A stretch of 64,000 nt of DNA. It comes from Fidelibacterota bacterium UBA2986. GTDB lineage: Bacteria > Fidelibacterota > Marinisomatia > Marinisomatales > AB-629-J13. Positions 1-9,355 of the stretch are shown piece after piece. Positions within the stretch are counted from its first letter, which is position 1; each line of letters starts with the position of its first letter. The notes under the pieces were generated by a model. It made no database searches, had not been told where the DNA came from, and saw only the letters and a list, made by a program, of their open reading frames with translations. The stretch is taken from positions 1 to 64,000 of the forward strand of contig DEAI01000011.1 of the NCBI GenBank assembly GCA_002346675.1, given 5' to 3'. A program made the translations under genes and the position numbers.

Positions 1-51
1 GGTGCTGTTGAAATAGCAGCAACTCTTTGTAAGAAAGTGGGGATGGGATAA
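1..51 (+). CDS. C-terminal tail of an unidentified protein (truncated by window edge)
   Basis: The first 17 codons form an open frame that ends at TAA (49-51). The residues read GAVEIAATLCKKVGMG. This looks like a real protein end because it has no low-complexity bias and is followed by a small hairpin. There is too little sequence to assign a family. It runs toward the minus-strand tRNA gene, so the two units are convergent. Confidence 0.4.
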   Translation, partial: GAVEIAATLCKKVGMG

Positions 52-61
52 ATTGATAATT

Positions 62-79
62 AAAGTGTGTCCCACTTTT
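62..79 (+). terminator. Weak candidate terminator after the truncated gene
   Basis: AAAGTG (62-67) and CACTTT (73-78) form a 6-bp stem with a 5-nt loop, 10 bases after the stop of the truncated gene. The T-tract after it is short and interrupted by GGG, so support is weak. Confidence 0.3.
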
Positions 80-112
80 GGGTATATTTGATATATGTTT
101 GAATAAGTATGA

Positions 113-144
113 AACAAAAATGCCCCATCAATTAATGAGGCATT
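113..144 (-). terminator. Rho-independent terminator of tRNA-Lys
   Basis: AATGCCCCAT (119-128) and ATGAGGCATT (135-144) form a 10-bp stem with one mismatch around the loop CAATTA. On the minus strand the hairpin is followed by a T-rich run (complement of 113-120). It lies about 30 nt downstream of the 3' end of the tRNA, as expected for its terminator. Confidence 0.6.
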
Positions 145-173
145 TCTGAAGAGGAACTTGGTATTTCCTTCGG

Positions 174-246
174 TGATCCCGGTGCGATTCGAACGCACGA
201 CCAACGGCTTAAAAGGCCGCTGCTCTACCAGCTGAGCTACGGGATC
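174..246 (-). tRNA. tRNA-Lys (anticodon UUU)
   Basis: The reverse complement folds into a standard 73-nt cloverleaf. The acceptor stem is GATCCCG/CGGGATC, the D arm GCTC...GAGC, the anticodon stem GCGGC/GCCGT, and the T arm GTGCG-TTCGAAT-CGCAC. The anticodon loop is CTTTTAA, giving UUU, which reads Lys AAA/AAG. The 3' CCA is not encoded (the genome reads CCG after the discriminator A). This fits the presence of a CCA-adding enzyme gene at 54522-55937. Confidence 0.96.
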
Positions 247-312
247 ATTTGTTTCCAAAAATTAGGTGGAAAAGTTAACCAATTGTGAATCTGATTAGAA
301 ATAGAATTTATA

Positions 313-945
313 TTATTCCGTCCCAAATAATCTGTCTCCTGCATCGCCTAATCCCGGAACAATATATTTTTTAGAATTAAGTTTTTCATCCACCACCCCT
401 GTAAATATGATTACATCGGGGTGAGCTTCATTCAATGCTTTTACTCCTTCAGGTGAAGCAATCAGACACAAAAAACGAATATCTAGTGCTCCTGAATCTT
501 TCAATCTGTGGATGGTATCAATCACCGTTCCGCCAGTTGCAAGCATAGGGTCTAAAACAAGGAAAGATTTGTCCTTTGGCCTAGATGGAATCTTAAAATA
601 ATAATCTGTTGGAAGAAAAGTATCATGATCGCGCTCCATCCCAATATGACCTACTTTTGCTCCCGGGAGAAGCGATAGTACCCCTTCTGTCATTCCCAAT
701 CCTGCTCTCAGAACTGGAACAATAACAATTTTTTCCATATCTATTTTGTGTCCGGTTGTTTTTGTCAAAGGTGTTGTTATTTTAACAGATTTAGTGGGCA
801 GGTTTTTAGTGGCTTCATAAGCTAATATCGCAGATATTTCACGTACTAATTCTCGAAATATTTTTGAGCTCGTTCCTTTATCTCTAATATAGACCAATTT
901 ATGTTTTATCAATGGATGATCAATTGTGTGAAAATTGGCTGGCAT
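313..945 (-). CDS. upp: Uracil phosphoribosyltransferase
   Basis: Converts uracil and PRPP to UMP in pyrimidine salvage, in the cytoplasm. At 210 aa it has the usual family length. The PRPP-binding loop is at residues 130-143 (VLDPMLATGGTVID), and the uracil-binding C-terminus shows GLGDAGDRLFGTE. It starts at ATG 945, only 6 nt after the queF stop, so the two are probably cotranscribed. Identification is firm because both the PRPP loop and the conserved tail are present. Confidence 0.96.
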   Translation of the reverse strand: MPANFHTIDHPLIKHKLVYIRDKGTSSKIFRELVREISAILAYEATKNLPTKSVKITTPLTKTTGHKIDMEKIVIVPVLRAGLGMTEGVLSLLPGAKVGHIGMERDHDTFLPTDYYFKIPSRPKDKSFLVLDPMLATGGTVIDTIHRLKDSGALDIRFLCLIASPEGVKALNEAHPDVIIFTGVVDEKLNSKKYIVPGLGDAGDRLFGTE

Positions 946-951
946 AAAAAA

Positions 952-1350
952 TTAATCCTCTTTGAATAAACTTCCCTCAACACATGTGGTATCAAACCCA
1001 CCTCTTGTGTTATATATGGTTGTAATCTTCAATCTGCTTGTGTCCAATATATTTTGTAAATCAATATAAATTCTTTTAGTTACTGCTTCTTGAAAAATTC
1101 CTACATTTCTAAAACTGATAAAATAATATTTTAAGCTTTTCAATTCTACGCATTTCCCTCCATCAGGATGGTATTCAATTTTAATATAAGCAATGTCAGG
1201 GAGTCCACTGAACGGACACACAGCACTAAATTCATCTGTTTCAGTTGATATTAGTTGATTGGGGCTATCAAAATTGAACGTTTCAAGAAATTCGGGATTT
1301 ACGTGGGACTCATCTAAATACTCAAAACTTCTTCCTTCGGCTTCAGGCAT
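952..1350 (-). CDS. queF: NADPH-dependent 7-cyano-7-deazaguanine (preQ0) reductase, type I
   Basis: Reduces the nitrile of preQ0 to preQ1 in queuosine biosynthesis. The 132-aa length matches unimodular (type I) QueF. The catalytic Cys45 lies in CPFSGLPD with Asp52 seven residues on. The QueF signature ELKSLKYYF occurs at residues 69-77, followed by SFRN. Its product feeds tgt, which also occurs in this window (32.6-33.8 kb). It is the first gene of a queF-upp pair. The 103-nt gap upstream separates it from the divergent alkD remnant. Confidence 0.95.
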   Translation of the reverse strand: MPEAEGRSFEYLDESHVNPEFLETFNFDSPNQLISTETDEFSAVCPFSGLPDIAYIKIEYHPDGGKCVELKSLKYYFISFRNVGIFQEAVTKRIYIDLQNILDTSRLKITTIYNTRGGFDTTCVEGSLFKED

Positions 1351-1453
1351 GATTATTTTTTTCTCAATTTCATGATATGAATTTAGAAATACTTCATAAC
1401 TTTAGTATAGCTCTGAAAAATATTCCTTACAACAATTTATGTATTAACAAGCA

Positions 1454-1711
1454 GTGATCGGCCATACCAAAACCTCTATTAGAAATCTAATTCATCTCTT
1501 TCAATGGAATGCAAATCCAGAAATGGCAGTACAAATGTCTAGATATATGAAAAATGAGTTTTTTATTCGTAAGGCAATAGGCTGGACTCTTAGACAGTAC
1601 AGTTATACTAACATGGAAGCCGTAGTTGAATTTGTCCGAAAGAATGAATAGAGACTTTCTCCTCTGAGTAAAAGAGAAGCGTTAAAAGGTTTTAAAAGAT
1701 TAAAAAAATAA
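1454..1711 (+). pseudogene. Remnant of a DNA alkylation repair (AlkD-like, HEAT-repeat) gene
   Basis: The frame from GTG 1454 encodes a segment resembling the C-terminal part of AlkD-family DNA glycosylases, notably FFIRKAIGWTLRQYS followed by TNMEAVVEFV. An in-frame TAG at 1649-1651 interrupts it. The same frame continues to TAA at 1709-1711 with LSPLSKREAL, which is the typical family ending. The N-terminal two thirds (about 150 residues) are absent: upstream sequence is the queF promoter gap. The gene is therefore truncated at the front and carries a nonsense codon, a decaying copy rather than a functional short gene. No Shine-Dalgarno sequence precedes the GTG. Confidence 0.72.
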
Positions 1712-1733
1712 TATTTATTGAAAGACCCACTGA

Positions 1734-4700
1734 TTATTTCATCAATATAATTTTTTGACTTTTCTTTTTTCCATTACCTTCAATTAGGACAAAATACATT
1801 CCACTGGAAAAATCTTTCGCATTCCACTGAATGTTATAATTCCCCAAAGTAAATTGTTTGTTTATAAGTTTTTCAACTATTCTCCCCTGAATATCGTAAA
1901 CAGATACATTTACATCCATTTTCTCAGGTACAGCAAAGCGAATGGTTGTATTTGAATTAAAAGGATTGGGATGTGCAGGGGAAAAAGCAAACTTTGTGGG
2001 ATGTTGAAGAGAACTGGACTTTCTCAATAACCATTCTTCAGTGTTTGATTCTAAAGTGAATTGAGTCCCTCCGCTTAGATAGAATCCTCCTTCGACTTGT
2101 TGGCTGGTGGATTGATTTGAAATTATTGGGATAATTTCCCAAAATTCTCCATCTTTTATTTCATAATCAAAAATAAGCGGACTGTCATCATTCATCATTT
2201 TTATGAGACACTCATCGGTTGAGCATAGTTTGGAATCTCCTGAAAATCGAATATCTTTTCCTCCTGTGGGTGGTTTTGGCGGTAACAAATAACTCAAGGG
2301 AGTTTCAACTTCAATACGGTTACCAAAATATAAAACCATGTGTTCAAGTGTTAATGTATTCAGATAACTCGGAGGTGAAAATAATTTAGCACTTAAAGAA
2401 GATTGAGCTGATGAAATTGTGATCTCTCCGGAGGACGAAGCATTTACCCAATAACCTTTCCCGGGAAACAAACTGTCAGAATTAAAATAAGTTTCATCAA
2501 AACCATACCACGAACCCTGTATTATGATTTCATCAGGATCAACGATATCATACACCGCAATTGGAGTTGTAACACCTGAAATTAAATTCCATCCTTGATG
2601 TAAGGTAATAATCAAATTATGGATTGAATTACCTGTAATAAAATTAGAGCCAGCTTCATCGAAATAAAGCCAGTATCCATGCCCTGGTATTAAAAAGTCT
2701 GTTTCAAAATAAATTTCATCAAAACCAAATAATGTTTCCGATACGCTGTTTGGAAAGATGATATCATAGTATAAACTGCCTGTATTCATAGGTAATCCTA
2801 TCAAGTTCCACCCTGCAAAATAACTGGTCTCTACAGAGCTGGTTTCATCGTTATTGGAAGTGCCGGGTGATGGAGCTTGAATATCCCATTCATCTGCTCC
2901 ATCAGAAATGCGACCGAAAGAAATGTCTGATTCCTGCTCTCCAAAAGATAATGAATCATAAATAGTATATCCGTCCGTCTGCACCAGAATTAAATATTCA
3001 CCTTCTGCATTTAATTTGAAATTGGTATGTAAAAACCCCTGATCTTCATCGTCATCACACCAGATAAGCAAATGTCCCTGTGAAGGAATTAATGTCTCAG
3101 CAGGTATCATCCACTTTGTCAAATTATCAGGATTATCCGTCAAATACATCCCACCAATATCCGCCAATTCATTCCCCGAATTATATAACTCTATCCAATC
3201 ATCATATTCTCCTTCTTCATCAAAATTAGTTGTATCATTAATCGCAAGAAATTCATTCAGAATAACTTCATTTGCCACAATTTCTGTAGCGGTTAATTCA
3301 ATCAAATTGTGTCTAGGAAATAAATTGGATTGACCATTAGTGTCCTCACAATAAATTTGAAAATATCCGGGTGAATATCCAATCGATGGTATTGCTCCAA
3401 GCCATCTATCAGATTCTTCCACTATTTTTGTTTCTTCTACCGGTGAAAAAAACATGGGAATTATTTCTGGCTCAGAGTCAGCCGTTTCATAAAAATAAAT
3501 TGAGACCGATTGGAGCCCCATGCTACCAAAAACAGATGCTTGAATAAAAATACTGTCTCCTACTTCTAGATGTTCTGGTGACCAAGAATAATCATAAACA
3601 ACAGGCGGAGCACTGGTAAAAAGAGGCGGGTTGATAAGAGATTCCATTCTCAAATTGACAAATTCTCTGATTCCTCTTTTTACATGTAGGTTTTGAAAGT
3701 GATCTGCTGAAAATGAATTGTGATAATCTTCCAAAGTGAAACCATAATCGTAAGTGCGGTATTCATCAATTTCCACCCACGGATCCATATTAAATTTTAA
3801 GTTATCCATTCGATTTTCCCAGTGGGATAATTCAAAAATATTGGTTGAAATAAAATCAATAAAATGAGCATAGAGATCCCTATATTCATCATGTTCCATG
3901 AGCCGTTCAGCAAGAGGACGTCCATCGCCATCTATGATAGGGAAATTAAACGGGTCTGTTTCAGTCCAGTCAATATCAAACCAGTCTATCCCAATCGAAT
4001 TATCATAATCGTATGGGACCCAATATAACCGATCTTCATCCGGCTGGTGATATAAATAATAGTTATTTCTGAGAAACCAGTAATCATCCCAATTCCCTGT
4101 TAGAACATTTACAGCAAAATATTTTAGAACGCTGGCAACATCTAAAACTGCTTCCAGTGAATCAGGGAACGTGTGCGAAGGTGTTTGGTTAATGATTCGA
4201 ATCAATCGTGCAATTTGAGAGTAATCATACTCTTCCTCGTTTGTCTTTAATTCATAGGGACGTTCTTCATCATAATAAGGATGGTAATCTCCCGGGTTGT
4301 TCCCTCTATAATTCAAGTCCGCAGGCCAAAGACATTTCCATAAATTTCCAGAATCATCTGAAAAATTCTTTTCCAGAAATTCTTCATCAATGTGTTCTAC
4401 CGAAATATACAAACCATAAAATGCTTCATTTATAAAAACTGCAGTGTGGGTGGAACGAGACGATGGCATCCCCAAATCCTGATAAATATCCCAGCAAAGT
4501 TTGCTTCGGATAATAGAGGGATCATTATGCTCTCCATTAAGGTTTAGTTTTTCTACTCCATAAAAACTGCGCCCTTGTTCAAAATGATTAAAATCCAGTT
4601 TAAAGGATTTTTTAGCTGAAACTCTTGAGGTATTACCCCGAAGACGAAATCCTACATTGTTAAGAGTTTCATCAAACCATTCAGACACATAACGAACTGT

Positions 4701-4871
4701 TACAGGATGAATTGAATCGCTATGAACATTTTCATATATCCAGTCTAACCTTAATGAGTCAATGGTTATATAGACTTCATCCACTTGTTCATCATCATAC
4801 AGCTTCCAGCTATCATCCTGTGAAAAAAGTATAGAGTTAATACTGAGGATAAATAATATAGTTTTAAGCAT
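1734..4871 (-). CDS. Secreted CotH-like protein with lamin-tail domain and T9SS sorting domain
   Basis: A 1045-aa secreted protein. Residues 1-18 are a signal peptide (MLKTILFILSINSILFSQ). Residues from about 30 to 400 form a CotH-type kinase-like domain (RLRGNTSR, GEHNDPSIIRSKL, GLYISVEHIDEEF, PYDYDNSIGIDW). A lamin-tail domain follows (VILNEFLAIN...DDWIELYNSG). Two imperfect repeats of a GWNLIxG...GYW module follow. Residues 961-1045 are a T9SS type A sorting domain (AHPNPFNSNTTIRF, then GMYFVLIEG). CotH proteins elsewhere phosphorylate coat or secreted proteins; the substrate here is unknown. It starts 2 nt after the GH13 lipoprotein stop, so it should be cotranscribed with it. The repeat module is shared with the secreted amylase at 10.8-14.6 kb. 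Confidence 0.85.
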   Translation of the reverse strand: MLKTILFILSINSILFSQDDSWKLYDDEQVDEVYITIDSLRLDWIYENVHSDSIHPVTVRYVSEWFDETLNNVGFRLRGNTSRVSAKKSFKLDFNHFEQGRSFYGVEKLNLNGEHNDPSIIRSKLCWDIYQDLGMPSSRSTHTAVFINEAFYGLYISVEHIDEEFLEKNFSDDSGNLWKCLWPADLNYRGNNPGDYHPYYDEERPYELKTNEEEYDYSQIARLIRIINQTPSHTFPDSLEAVLDVASVLKYFAVNVLTGNWDDYWFLRNNYYLYHQPDEDRLYWVPYDYDNSIGIDWFDIDWTETDPFNFPIIDGDGRPLAERLMEHDEYRDLYAHFIDFISTNIFELSHWENRMDNLKFNMDPWVEIDEYRTYDYGFTLEDYHNSFSADHFQNLHVKRGIREFVNLRMESLINPPLFTSAPPVVYDYSWSPEHLEVGDSIFIQASVFGSMGLQSVSIYFYETADSEPEIIPMFFSPVEETKIVEESDRWLGAIPSIGYSPGYFQIYCEDTNGQSNLFPRHNLIELTATEIVANEVILNEFLAINDTTNFDEEGEYDDWIELYNSGNELADIGGMYLTDNPDNLTKWMIPAETLIPSQGHLLIWCDDDEDQGFLHTNFKLNAEGEYLILVQTDGYTIYDSLSFGEQESDISFGRISDGADEWDIQAPSPGTSNNDETSSVETSYFAGWNLIGLPMNTGSLYYDIIFPNSVSETLFGFDEIYFETDFLIPGHGYWLYFDEAGSNFITGNSIHNLIITLHQGWNLISGVTTPIAVYDIVDPDEIIIQGSWYGFDETYFNSDSLFPGKGYWVNASSSGEITISSAQSSLSAKLFSPPSYLNTLTLEHMVLYFGNRIEVETPLSYLLPPKPPTGGKDIRFSGDSKLCSTDECLIKMMNDDSPLIFDYEIKDGEFWEIIPIISNQSTSQQVEGGFYLSGGTQFTLESNTEEWLLRKSSSLQHPTKFAFSPAHPNPFNSNTTIRFAVPEKMDVNVSVYDIQGRIVEKLINKQFTLGNYNIQWNAKDFSSGMYFVLIEGNGKKKSQKIILMK

Positions 4872-4873
4872 TT

Positions 4874-7249
4874 TTATTTTGCCAAAAATAAACCATGACT
4901 AAATGGTTGAAGGTGAAGCGTCATATTTCCCCCGGTCATCGAATATGGGATGTTATTGTTCAATCTACTCCAACTTGAAATCGGTATAGGGCATTCAAAT
5001 GAAATAGATTGTCTCTGTTCACTCTGATTTATAGCAACCAGGATGATCTCATCAAAATAAACTTTAAAGTAAGCCCATACATAGTTTTCTGAAAACACTG
5101 TATAAAAATCACCAATAGACATTGCAGGATGTTTTTTTCGCAGGTGTGCTAAATTGGAAACAGTTTTCTTCAGCATAGTTTCAGATGCTATTAACTCATT
5201 ACCAAACTTCATTGGCCTTCGATTATCTGGGTCTCCAGCTCCAAGCAACCCAATCTCTTCACCATAATATATTACAGGAATGCCTGGCATCGAAAAATTA
5301 AATGAGGTGAAATTTGCTAATTTCTGATAACTAGTAAAATGGTTTATCCTCTCAGGAGGGTGAGAAAATGATCTTTCGTTTCCATCTTCATCGTATGTCA
5401 TCTGACCATCTGCAACAGAAATAAATCTTATCTGATCATGACTGGAGGTGAGGGTTCCCATCAGATTTATAGGTTGAAAAACTAAAAGATTTTTCTCTAC
5501 AACTTCTTTCAAAGATTCTAAATCTCCATTAGAAGATATAAATACTTTTCTGGCAGAAAAGTATATATCAAAATTAAACTGTCCATCTAGCTCCGAGGGG
5601 TTTACATAACTTAAAATTAATTCATTAGAGCCAAAGGTCTCACCGATTTGGAAAAAATTATTATTAGGAAATTCCTCTTTCATTTTATGAGTTAATGATT
5701 TCCAGAATACATGAGGTACATGCTTCACTGCATCCTGCCTAAATCCGTCAAAATTATATTCTCTCAACCACCAGACCGCATCTTCTACTACTATATCCAG
5801 AGCTTTAGGCGAATCCAAATAATTGAATGATGGCAAAAATGTATTAAACCAAGTGGTTAGCCTGGTTTCACCATCCCAACGACGGATATTCAATGACCCA
5901 TCCGGTAAATTTACATCACCAAACCATTCTCTATGTTTTGTGAAATAGGGGTGGTTTTCATGAACATGGTTGCTGACAAAATCCAGACACACCTTTAAGT
6001 TGTTTGAATGAGAGACATTGACAAAATTTTTCAACTCTTCCGAAGTCCCAAAACGAGAATCAGTTTCCCTTTGAGATACAGGCCAATAACCATGATAACC
6101 AGAATAGAGCCTTTCAGTATTATTCCATTCCGAGTAGTAATTTTTCGGCTGCTTTTGCACCGGTGAAATCCATAGTGCTGAAACACCCAGATCAGAGAAA
6201 TATCCGTCTTCAACTTTTTGAGTTAACCCGATAAAATCTCCCCCATGAAATTTGGTTAGAGGATGTATATCTCCTTCTGTTTTTATATTATTGGTTTTAT
6301 CTCCATCGAAAAACCTGTCCACCATTACACTATATAGTACTTTGAAATGCCAGTCATCAGGGTTTTCTTTCAGATTTAATGGTCTCCCCTCAGATAGAAT
6401 AGTATGATTTTCCTTGATAACCCTTCCTTCACTGTCCAGCCCTGTAATTCTTAATAATCCATTAGAAAGATTTCCTATATTTACGTTCACATCTCCGTTT
6501 TTCTGAGGATTAACCTGATCCGGATGAAGAGGAATATTATTAAACATAACAAATGTTTTTACTGGCAAGGACATATCAGAAGGGATAAAAATAAATTTAA
6601 GTTGATTCCCCATTTGTGTGCCTTTTATCCATTCTCCAGATTTACTTTTTTTAAATGATGTAAGATCCAATAATGAATTCCAACCTCCAATATTATTTGA
6701 TACTACATTTTTATTTTTTGGATCTAATATAAATTCATCACCAACTATGAATTTATATTGATAGGATTCTGGCTTTAGGTACAAAGTCAGCTCATAAATT
6801 CCATTTTGATCTTCATCCATTAATTTGTTTTTACCCTTTGACCAATCATTAAAACTGCCTATAACTGCAATAGAAATATCTTTTTTAGTTGGAGTAAATT
6901 GAAAAGTGTGTGCGATAGTTGGTTCAATTCTAACCAATAAATGAAACGGATCGTTGTCTGCAGTTCCATTGAGAAAAATGAGTTTTGAAGAAGATTCTTT
7001 TGCAAATATATATAAACTGTCTTGGGCATTATCTATTCTAAGAATTAAATCAGGATGAAACTCAAAATGTAATTTCATTGTAGGCTTTGATTTATATACA
7101 GATAAATCAAAGCCTACTGTTTCTCCTAAAGGTATTGAGAGGGTGGGAACAGTATGAAAATACTCTATTTCTGAATCAACTCCACACCCAAAAAACACAA
7201 TACATATATAAATCAAAATCAGTTTTCTTATGTATATTTGACTGAACAC
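4874..7249 (-). CDS. GH13 alpha-amylase-family lipoprotein with glycogen-binding (CBM48/AMPK-type) domain
   Basis: Hydrolyses or transglycosylates alpha-1,4-glucans at the cell surface or in the periplasm. It starts at GTG 7249. The N-terminus is a lipoprotein signal with lipobox FFGC (Cys22). A beta-sandwich glycogen-binding domain has IAVIGSFNDWS and YKFIVGDEF. The GH13 barrel carries the four conserved regions: DFVSNHVHENHP (about residue 425), GFRQDAVKH with nucleophile Asp (about 500), QIGETFGS with the acid/base Glu (about 535), and TSSHDQIR (about 603). The layout resembles SusG, neopullulanase and cyclomaltodextrinase-like enzymes; the exact specificity cannot be read from sequence. 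It is divergent from the pullulanase across a 56-nt promoter region and leads into the CotH gene. Confidence 0.88.
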   Translation of the reverse strand: MFSQIYIRKLILIYICIVFFGCGVDSEIEYFHTVPTLSIPLGETVGFDLSVYKSKPTMKLHFEFHPDLILRIDNAQDSLYIFAKESSSKLIFLNGTADNDPFHLLVRIEPTIAHTFQFTPTKKDISIAVIGSFNDWSKGKNKLMDEDQNGIYELTLYLKPESYQYKFIVGDEFILDPKNKNVVSNNIGGWNSLLDLTSFKKSKSGEWIKGTQMGNQLKFIFIPSDMSLPVKTFVMFNNIPLHPDQVNPQKNGDVNVNIGNLSNGLLRITGLDSEGRVIKENHTILSEGRPLNLKENPDDWHFKVLYSVMVDRFFDGDKTNNIKTEGDIHPLTKFHGGDFIGLTQKVEDGYFSDLGVSALWISPVQKQPKNYYSEWNNTERLYSGYHGYWPVSQRETDSRFGTSEELKNFVNVSHSNNLKVCLDFVSNHVHENHPYFTKHREWFGDVNLPDGSLNIRRWDGETRLTTWFNTFLPSFNYLDSPKALDIVVEDAVWWLREYNFDGFRQDAVKHVPHVFWKSLTHKMKEEFPNNNFFQIGETFGSNELILSYVNPSELDGQFNFDIYFSARKVFISSNGDLESLKEVVEKNLLVFQPINLMGTLTSSHDQIRFISVADGQMTYDEDGNERSFSHPPERINHFTSYQKLANFTSFNFSMPGIPVIYYGEEIGLLGAGDPDNRRPMKFGNELIASETMLKKTVSNLAHLRKKHPAMSIGDFYTVFSENYVWAYFKVYFDEIILVAINQSEQRQSISFECPIPISSWSRLNNNIPYSMTGGNMTLHLQPFSHGLFLAK

Positions 7250-7305
7250 ATTCTAAATTTAAAGACTCAATAATAAGTTATTAAGTAATAATTCACATTA
7301 AAATA
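7250..7305. promoter_or_regulatory. Divergent promoter region with a TTGAGTC site, GH13 lipoprotein / pullulanase
   Basis: A 56-nt gap between divergent starts. It contains TAAAGACTCAA at 7260-7270 (TTGAGTCTTTA on the minus strand). The identical 11-mer lies upstream of malQ at 22090-22100. I infer a shared operator, perhaps for the TrmB protein encoded at 22337-23143. No strong -35/-10 pair stands out. Confidence 0.45.
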
Positions 7306-9342
7306 TTGTTTGAATTGTCAAAAAAAATATTCACATCTATTCTTCTAATCCTTGCACTACTAATCATGATTCAGTGTAGCAACAAAACCGGTTCATTATT
7401 ATCATACGGCGCATTTGTAAATGGGGAACAAACAACTTTTAAATTATATGCACCAAAAGCAGATAAAGTATTTCTTGTATTGTTTGATAATTATGAAGAT
7501 CAAACCGGGGAAGAATTAATTATGAAAAAAAATGCTAAAGGAGAGTGGTTATTGTCCACAGAAAAAGCAAACTATGGTTCATTGTATGGATATCGTTTAG
7601 AAGGAAATTATCTTGGCAATGATCCTGAGGTAATTATAGCAGACCCATACTCTCTTGCATCTGTTACTCAAAATACTGATCGCCATGTCGCAAAGACTCT
7701 TATCATTGATACATCATACGAATGGGGAAATGATAAGTGGATTAACATTGATCCACGTGATTTAATTATCTACGAAATGCATATTCGGGATATGACTGCT
7801 CATTCAAGCTCTGGCTCAAAATCTCCAGGCACTTATTTAGGTCTTGTTAATCCCCGCCAGAAAGGCGGAATTACTCACTTGAAAGAAATGGGGGTGAATG
7901 CTGTCCAACTTCTTCCGGCTCAGGACTTTGCTAATATTGAGGTTCCGTTCAAAGATGAGGATGCATCCATTTATAACGACTGGAACCCCTACGCAAGAAA
8001 TCACTGGGGTTATATGACAACTTTTTTCTTTGCACCAGAAACATATTATTCAAGTAGCGGAACAAAAAACCTTGGAGAATGGAATGGAAAAGATGGCAGG
8101 GCAGTTCAGGAGTTTAAAGATATGGTAAAAGCACTCCACAATGAAGGAATTGCCGTTATTTTGGATGTGGTTTATAATCACGTTTCAAACTATGACTACC
8201 ACCCTCTAAAATACATAGATCGTGAAATGTATTTTCGTTTACAAGAAGACGGTAGTTTTATATCAAAGAGTGGCTGTGGAAATGATACGCAATCAGAACA
8301 CCCAGCAATGAAAAAACTTATTTTGGAAAGTGTAAAGTATTGGATGACAGAGTATCATATAGACGGATTTCGATTTGATCTTGGAAATCTCATAGATAGT
8401 GATACACGGAAGAGAATTATTGGTGAATTGAGGCGGATTAACCCTCATGTCATTATTTTAGCTGAACCATGGGGGGATGGCTATGATCCATCAGGATTTT
8501 CTAAAATGGGTTGGGCATCCTTCAATGATCATTTTCGTGATGGTTTAAAGGGTAGCGTCTTTAATATTCATGAAAAGGGATTTCTGTTTGGAGAGTGGAG
8601 AGAAAACAATAATCATGAGTTTTTAAAAAGGATCATTCTCGGATCACGAAAAAAATTTGGAGGGCAATACTTGAATGCTGCCCACAGCGTTAATTACCTT
8701 GAGTGCCACGATGGCCATACACTTGGAGACAGGCTACGAATTACAGGAAATTTCATCGAAGAGAATGAAGTAATTAAAGATAAAATAGCACACTCAAAAG
8801 TGAGTGGAAAATTATTAGATATGAATAAACTGGGCGCTCTTTTTCTTTTTACCTGTCAGGGAATTGTATTTATGCATGAAGGACAAGAGTGGGCCAGAAG
8901 TAAAGTTATTGCAAATAAAGGGACACCTGATAACCGTATTGGTCAAATAGATCACAATTCTTATGAGAAAGATAATGAAACCAACTGGATTAACTGGAGA
9001 GAAAAAGTATTGAATGAAGAGTTGGTTTCATATTATAAAGGATTAATTAAAATTAGAAAAAATTATCCTGAATTTAGTTATAGTGAACCAGAGGACTATG
9101 AATTTATGGATCTTGGGGAAAAGACTGCGGTAGCCTATGGATTGAATAATTACATTTTTGTGGCAATGAACGGAGACTACGAAGACCCCCTTAAACTCAA
9201 TTTACCTTTGGGATATTGGCATGTTCTTGCAGACTCCAAAAGTGTTGACCTTAAAGGCCGCCAGACTCTTTCTAAGTCAGTTTCTTTGCCTCCAACAAGC
9301 GGTATTATCTTGGTCAGATCAGGTAATTTGAAAAATAGCTAA
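7306..9342 (+). CDS. pulA: Type I pullulanase / debranching enzyme, lipoprotein (GH13)
   Basis: Cleaves alpha-1,6 branches in pullulan, glycogen or limit dextrins. The 678-aa protein begins at TTG 7306 (a TTG nine bases later is an alternative) with a hydrophobic leader and lipobox MIQC (Cys24), so it is an anchored lipoprotein. A CBM48 domain (TTFKLYAPKADKVFLVLF) precedes the barrel. Conserved regions: DVVYNHVS (about 287), GFRFDLGNLID with nucleophile Asp (about 354-364), ILAEPWGDGYD with catalytic Glu (about 386), and ECHDGHTLGDR (about 465). The YNHVS and AEPWGDGY forms are typical of pullulanases. It is convergent with the GT4 gene, with only 13 nt between stops. Confidence 0.92.
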   Translation: MFELSKKIFTSILLILALLIMIQCSNKTGSLLSYGAFVNGEQTTFKLYAPKADKVFLVLFDNYEDQTGEELIMKKNAKGEWLLSTEKANYGSLYGYRLEGNYLGNDPEVIIADPYSLASVTQNTDRHVAKTLIIDTSYEWGNDKWINIDPRDLIIYEMHIRDMTAHSSSGSKSPGTYLGLVNPRQKGGITHLKEMGVNAVQLLPAQDFANIEVPFKDEDASIYNDWNPYARNHWGYMTTFFFAPETYYSSSGTKNLGEWNGKDGRAVQEFKDMVKALHNEGIAVILDVVYNHVSNYDYHPLKYIDREMYFRLQEDGSFISKSGCGNDTQSEHPAMKKLILESVKYWMTEYHIDGFRFDLGNLIDSDTRKRIIGELRRINPHVIILAEPWGDGYDPSGFSKMGWASFNDHFRDGLKGSVFNIHEKGFLFGEWRENNNHEFLKRIILGSRKKFGGQYLNAAHSVNYLECHDGHTLGDRLRITGNFIEENEVIKDKIAHSKVSGKLLDMNKLGALFLFTCQGIVFMHEGQEWARSKVIANKGTPDNRIGQIDHNSYEKDNETNWINWREKVLNEELVSYYKGLIKIRKNYPEFSYSEPEDYEFMDLGEKTAVAYGLNNYIFVAMNGDYEDPLKLNLPLGYWHVLADSKSVDLKGRQTLSKSVSLPPTSGIILVRSGNLKNS

Positions 9343-9355
9343 CCTCGAACGAATA

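Noticed and set aside
1454..1651. A functional small 65-aa protein
   Set aside because: The sequence matches an internal part of AlkD, lacks a ribosome binding site, and the family's C-terminal end is found after the stop in the same frame.
7260..7270. TTGAGT as a -35 promoter element
   Set aside because: No TATAAT-like box lies 16-18 nt downstream in any of the copies, and the copies vary in orientation relative to the genes. An operator is more likely.
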